DNA from: Eubacterium sp.
GTDB lineage: Bacteria > Bacillota_A > Clostridia > Lachnospirales > Lachnospiraceae
Reading direction: 5' to 3'
Assembly: GCA_023663915.1 (NCBI GenBank)
Contig: JAMPGN010000220.1
Coordinates: 1 to 6,952 of the forward strand
Length of the DNA stretch: 6,952 bases
Below, piece after piece: positions 5,409-6,952 of this stretch. The notes below the pieces were generated by a model that had not been told where the DNA came from, did not search any database, and saw only the letters and a list, made by a program, of their open reading frames with translations. Both the position numbers and the translations under genes were made by a program. The number at the start of each line of letters is the position of its first letter. The first letter of the stretch is position 1.

Positions 5409-5957
5409 CTAATCCTCCGTAATATTTCTCAACGCTATCGTATCACTAAACTCTTTGTCATATCCTTCCAGCATAACCTCCGCTTCATAAATCACTCTGG
5501 ATGATAAAAATGCCACCATCGTTTTCAAGATGATTGCCCAGATAAGTCCCCATAAAGTTGTCCCCAATGCCGTATTTAACGATTCCATAATCGCATCCAG
5601 CTCTTGCGTCCTTAGTTGCTGCATCAAACCTGCTACCGTTCCTAAAATACCAAATAGCGGAAACAGCGGCACCAACTGAGAGATAACCTGATCCCATGAG
5701 CACACCCTATTAAACGCTTCCCGTCGTTCTCTCATTTCTTCCGGCGTAGCTTTCTTTTCTATTTCCTCCACTTCCATTTCATGTGTTCTTTTATTCAATT
5801 TTTTCCGGATCCTTTTTCCCTCAAGTACATCTGAAATCTTGTCCCTCTGTGACTTGAGATTACTATAGTTTATAAAAATACAAACGCAGACGATTATCCC
5901 CAAAACATTAATCGTCAGAACTCCGTATTTTGAAATCAGTTCGAGCATCATATCCAT
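5409..5957 (-). CDS. MotA/TolQ/ExbB proton channel family protein
   Basis: First gene of the operon. Start chosen at ATG 5957 (182 residues) because AGGAGG lies 11 bases upstream. The longer ATG at 5990 directly abuts a promoter -10 box and lacks a ribosome binding site. Three transmembrane helices fit the ExbB/TolQ topology: about 12-30 (GVLTINVLGIIVCVCIFIN), 92-115 and 130-157. A charged cytoplasmic loop lies between the first two (KRIRKKLNKRTHEMEVEEIEKK). The family core is clear: LFPLFGILGTVAGLMQQLRT, then LNTALGTTLWGLIWAIILKTMVAF, with the conserved threonines that line the ExbB/TolQ pore. It is shorter than typical ExbB and lacks the long cytoplasmic tail of ZorA. It should form a pentameric channel around an ExbD-type dimer in the cytoplasmic membrane. 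Confidence 0.85.
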   Translation of the reverse strand: MDMMLELISKYGVLTINVLGIIVCVCIFINYSNLKSQRDKISDVLEGKRIRKKLNKRTHEMEVEEIEKKATPEEMRERREAFNRVCSWDQVISQLVPLFPLFGILGTVAGLMQQLRTQELDAIMESLNTALGTTLWGLIWAIILKTMVAFLSSRVIYEAEVMLEGYDKEFSDTIALRNITED

Positions 5958-5990
5958 AACTGCTTTTTCCTCCTCAGTATTATTTCCCAT

Positions 5991-6024
5991 AGTATAACAC
6001 TTTTCGCCTTGTTTCGCAATTATA
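5991..6024 (-). promoter_or_regulatory. Promoter region of the stator-type operon
   Basis: Two candidates overlap. One is TTGCGA (6014-6019), a 17-base spacer, then TATACT (5991-5996); it would start transcription inside the first codons of the longer reading and so require the ATG at 5957. The other is a perfect TATAAT (6019-6024) with a poor -35 region, starting near 6012. No operator palindrome was noticed. Confidence 0.55.
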
Positions 6025-6109
6025 CGCAGACTTAAGTTTCTGTAGTTTTATCCATAGCAGCCCAATCTTCCCGATATCGTAGTGAACACCTTTCAAAAAC
6101 TGCACAAAA

Positions 6110-6192
6110 ATAAGGAAATCCTTTCCTTTTTGTAGCCAGATTAAGCTGCCAAACAAAATCTACACTAAACAAGAAAGAAAGGATTCCCTTAT
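6110..6192. repeat. 83-bp imperfect fold-back (inverted repeat), possible bidirectional terminator
   Basis: The arm 6110-6132 (ATAAGGAAATCCTTTC and so on) matches the reverse complement of 6170-6192 at 20 of 23 positions, with a 37-base spacer; similarity fades inward. The first arm also contains its own smaller hairpin (AAGGAAA-3-TTTCCTT, 6112-6128) flanked by A and T runs on both sides, which could act as a bidirectional intrinsic terminator shielding the operon. A miniature mobile element relic is the other option. Confidence 0.6.
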
Positions 6193-6275
6193 AGAGCACC
6201 CTATATACAAGCGGTGTCTCATGCTGCATCCATATCACGCATTGCCTCCGGTGTGTAACGAATTATAGTGTCCAT
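6182..6275 (-). pseudogene. RelE/ParE-family toxin relic
   Basis: From ATG 6275 the frame reads MDTIIRYTPEAMRDMDAA, the typical start of Lachnospiraceae RelE/ParE toxins, and hits TGA at 6219. In a second frame the DNA continues ETPLVYRVLYKGI, which matches the family's later GTPLVYRGLYTGI segment. About 40-45 codons between the two are missing, and the C-terminus is absent because the fold-back repeat begins there. A short upstream stretch (LREITDIFSAKW in another frame) may be a trace of a Phd-type antitoxin, but this is weak. Not functional. Assignment is from remembered family patterns. Confidence 0.55.
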
Positions 6276-6328
6276 TTCGCGCTAAATATATCGGTAATCT
6301 CACGAAGATCGAATCTCTCATTTTGCCC

Positions 6329-6353
6329 AAACCCTCGCCTCCACAAAACTAAC
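6329..6353. repeat. 25-bp direct repeat, right copy
   Basis: Matches 1829-1853 at 22 of 25 positions in the same orientation. It lies right after the stop codon of the GTPase fragment and is not part of any intact gene. Translated like the other copy it would read VSFVEARV against VSFVAARV. Confidence 0.6.
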
Positions 6354-6356
6354 GAG

Positions 6357-6834
6357 TCACTGTTCTATTTGCTCAAAATTGGAAGAATGTATATCTTGAA
6401 TCAATAATCTGCATTCCTTTTGTAATTCTTCCATGTTTTGACACAAGAGGCTACGGTTATCACGAGAATCTCTTATTTTCTGAATGTTATCATCTATCTC
6501 CAAGATAGAACTTTCTAAAGGTTTTCTCACATAATCCCTAATATAGCTTCTTGCAAAATCCTCCAGATCACTTGCCGCCGCATTAAATTGGCTACGAATA
6601 TTTTGCCTATTGTTTTTCAAATCCATTCTCATTTGTTCTTCATCTCGATCCGCTTTAATCTGCATAAACACGGTGAGTCCAACGCCCAAAACGCTAAGCA
6701 CTTGTCCACCTATAGCAATTCCTCTGGTAAATTTTATCGCCTGCCAAGGTTTAAATTTATATCCTATTGAATGTCCTACTTTCAGCACCATTTGATGAAC
6801 AGCGCTACCAGAAAAGTTTGTAAGCTTTATACCC
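6357..6834 (-). pseudogene. LeoA-like dynamin-family GTPase, C-terminal fragment
   Basis: About 158 residues from GIKLTNFSGSAVHQMVLKVG to the TGA at 6357. The pattern (KFKPWQAIKFTRG, a hydrophobic hairpin IAIGGQVLSVLGVGLTVFM, then NNRQNIRSQFNAAASDLEDF, a long charged helix and EELQKECRLLIQDIH) is what I recall for the C-terminal end of LeoA/HP0731-type bacterial dynamin-like GTPases; moderately sure. The hydrophobic hairpin would be the membrane-inserting tip and the rest a helical stalk. The GTPase domain with its P-loop is absent: upstream DNA is the start of a MerR gene in another frame. The open frame extends to a GTG at 6869 only by reading that foreign DNA out of frame. Loss of about three quarters of the gene is the likely history. 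Confidence 0.6.
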
Positions 6835-6897
6835 CTGTACTGCGCGTCTGGATACTCCCAGACGGGCACACACTTCCCGTAATGTCATAGTGTTCAT
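6805..6897 (-). pseudogene. MerR-family regulator, N-terminal fragment
   Basis: ATG 6897, with GGAG 8 bases upstream (the ATG at 6903 is too close to it), reads MNTMTLREVCARLGVSRRAVQGY, a textbook MerR helix-turn-helix start. The family then needs an EKxGLV-type second helix and the wing. Here the frame runs into the LeoA-like sequence after about residue 23 (near 6829) and stops at TAG 6805. Thus only the recognition helix region remains, and no DNA-binding protein can be made. The join lies in the sequence GGGGTATAAA. Confidence 0.7.
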
Positions 6898-6913
6898 TTC
6901 CATCTCTCCTTCT

Positions 6914-6943
6914 ACCCTAAAATTGCACGTTGCGTGCAGTCAA
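6914..6943 (-). promoter_or_regulatory. MerR-type promoter with operator in the spacer
   Basis: TTGACT (6938-6943) and TAGGGT (6914-6919) are separated by 18 bases. Between them lies TGCACG-TTG-CGTGCA (6924-6938), a palindrome with 6-bp arms. An operator between the -35 and -10 boxes is the classic MerR arrangement, so the site probably bound the now broken regulator. Confidence 0.6.
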
Positions 6944-6952
6944 CAGTTTTTT

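Noticed and set aside
2792..5957. Identification of the operon as a Zorya defence system
   Set aside because: The channel protein is short with no ZorA tail, the ExbD-like partner has no OmpA-type domain, and no helicase or nuclease effector is present.
6032..6238. 68-codon minus-strand frame as a gene
   Set aside because: Its start is a GTG within the toxin relic and it runs through the fold-back repeat, so it is a mosaic of relic and repeat rather than a real gene.
1..6952. CRISPR array, tRNA, rRNA or riboswitch
   Set aside because: No regularly spaced repeats and no recognisable RNA gene or riboswitch core were seen by eye on either strand.

Overview
The window looks like a piece of a Lachnospiraceae-type (Clostridia) chromosome. 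Evidence for this is the strong AGGAGG-type ribosome binding sites, sigma-A promoters, a Clostridia-typical ATC-hydrolase-family gene and a DUF7695 zinc-ribbon gene, and a mostly AT-rich accessory stretch next to more GC-rich DNA at the left edge. The organism call is inference. Apart from the 3' end of one gene at the left edge, every gene is on the minus strand, so transcription runs from high to low coordinates.

Left part (1-1800). The tail of an unknown plus-strand gene meets a convergent ATC-hydrolase-family gene that has its own promoter and a palindromic operator candidate. Next, in transcription order, come a MNT-type nucleotidyltransferase split by a 10-base G tract, a HEPN gene that lost its middle including most of the catalytic motif, a 50-bp second copy of the nucleotidyltransferase 5' region, and an intact DUF7695 zinc-ribbon gene that starts inside that copy. 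All read from one promoter at 1766-1794.

Middle (1827-2465). A 48-residue protein and a 71-residue two-helix membrane protein form a translationally coupled pair. A quiet intergenic segment follows. It holds a plus-strand promoter candidate and a perfect 16-bp palindrome made of alternating CG.

Core (2466-6020). A compact operon of five genes encodes an ion-driven stator-like complex: an ExbB/TolQ/MotA-type channel protein, an ExbD-type protein with the membrane aspartate, two more membrane-anchored proteins that carry an ExbD-like extracytoplasmic domain but no ion-binding helix, and an exported protein with a tRNA_anti-like OB fold. Two short out-of-frame reading frames, possibly one frameshifted gene, trail it. 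No TonB, TolA or Zorya effector is present, and the expected host has no outer membrane. This is the most interesting content of the window. The genes overlap by 4 bases or nearly abut, which suggests one stoichiometric membrane complex that couples ion-motive force to something in the cell wall or at the cell surface.

Right part (6030-6952). This is a graveyard: a RelE/ParE toxin relic, an 83-bp fold-back repeat, a 25-bp repeat matching the 3' end of the small membrane protein gene (so the operon lies between two copies 4.5 kb apart), and a MerR regulator start joined out of frame to the C-terminal part of a LeoA-like dynamin-family GTPase. The MerR promoter with its spacer palindrome survives. 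Overall the window looks like an accessory hotspot with repeated small deletions of toxin-antitoxin and defence-type genes around one intact, uncharacterised operon.
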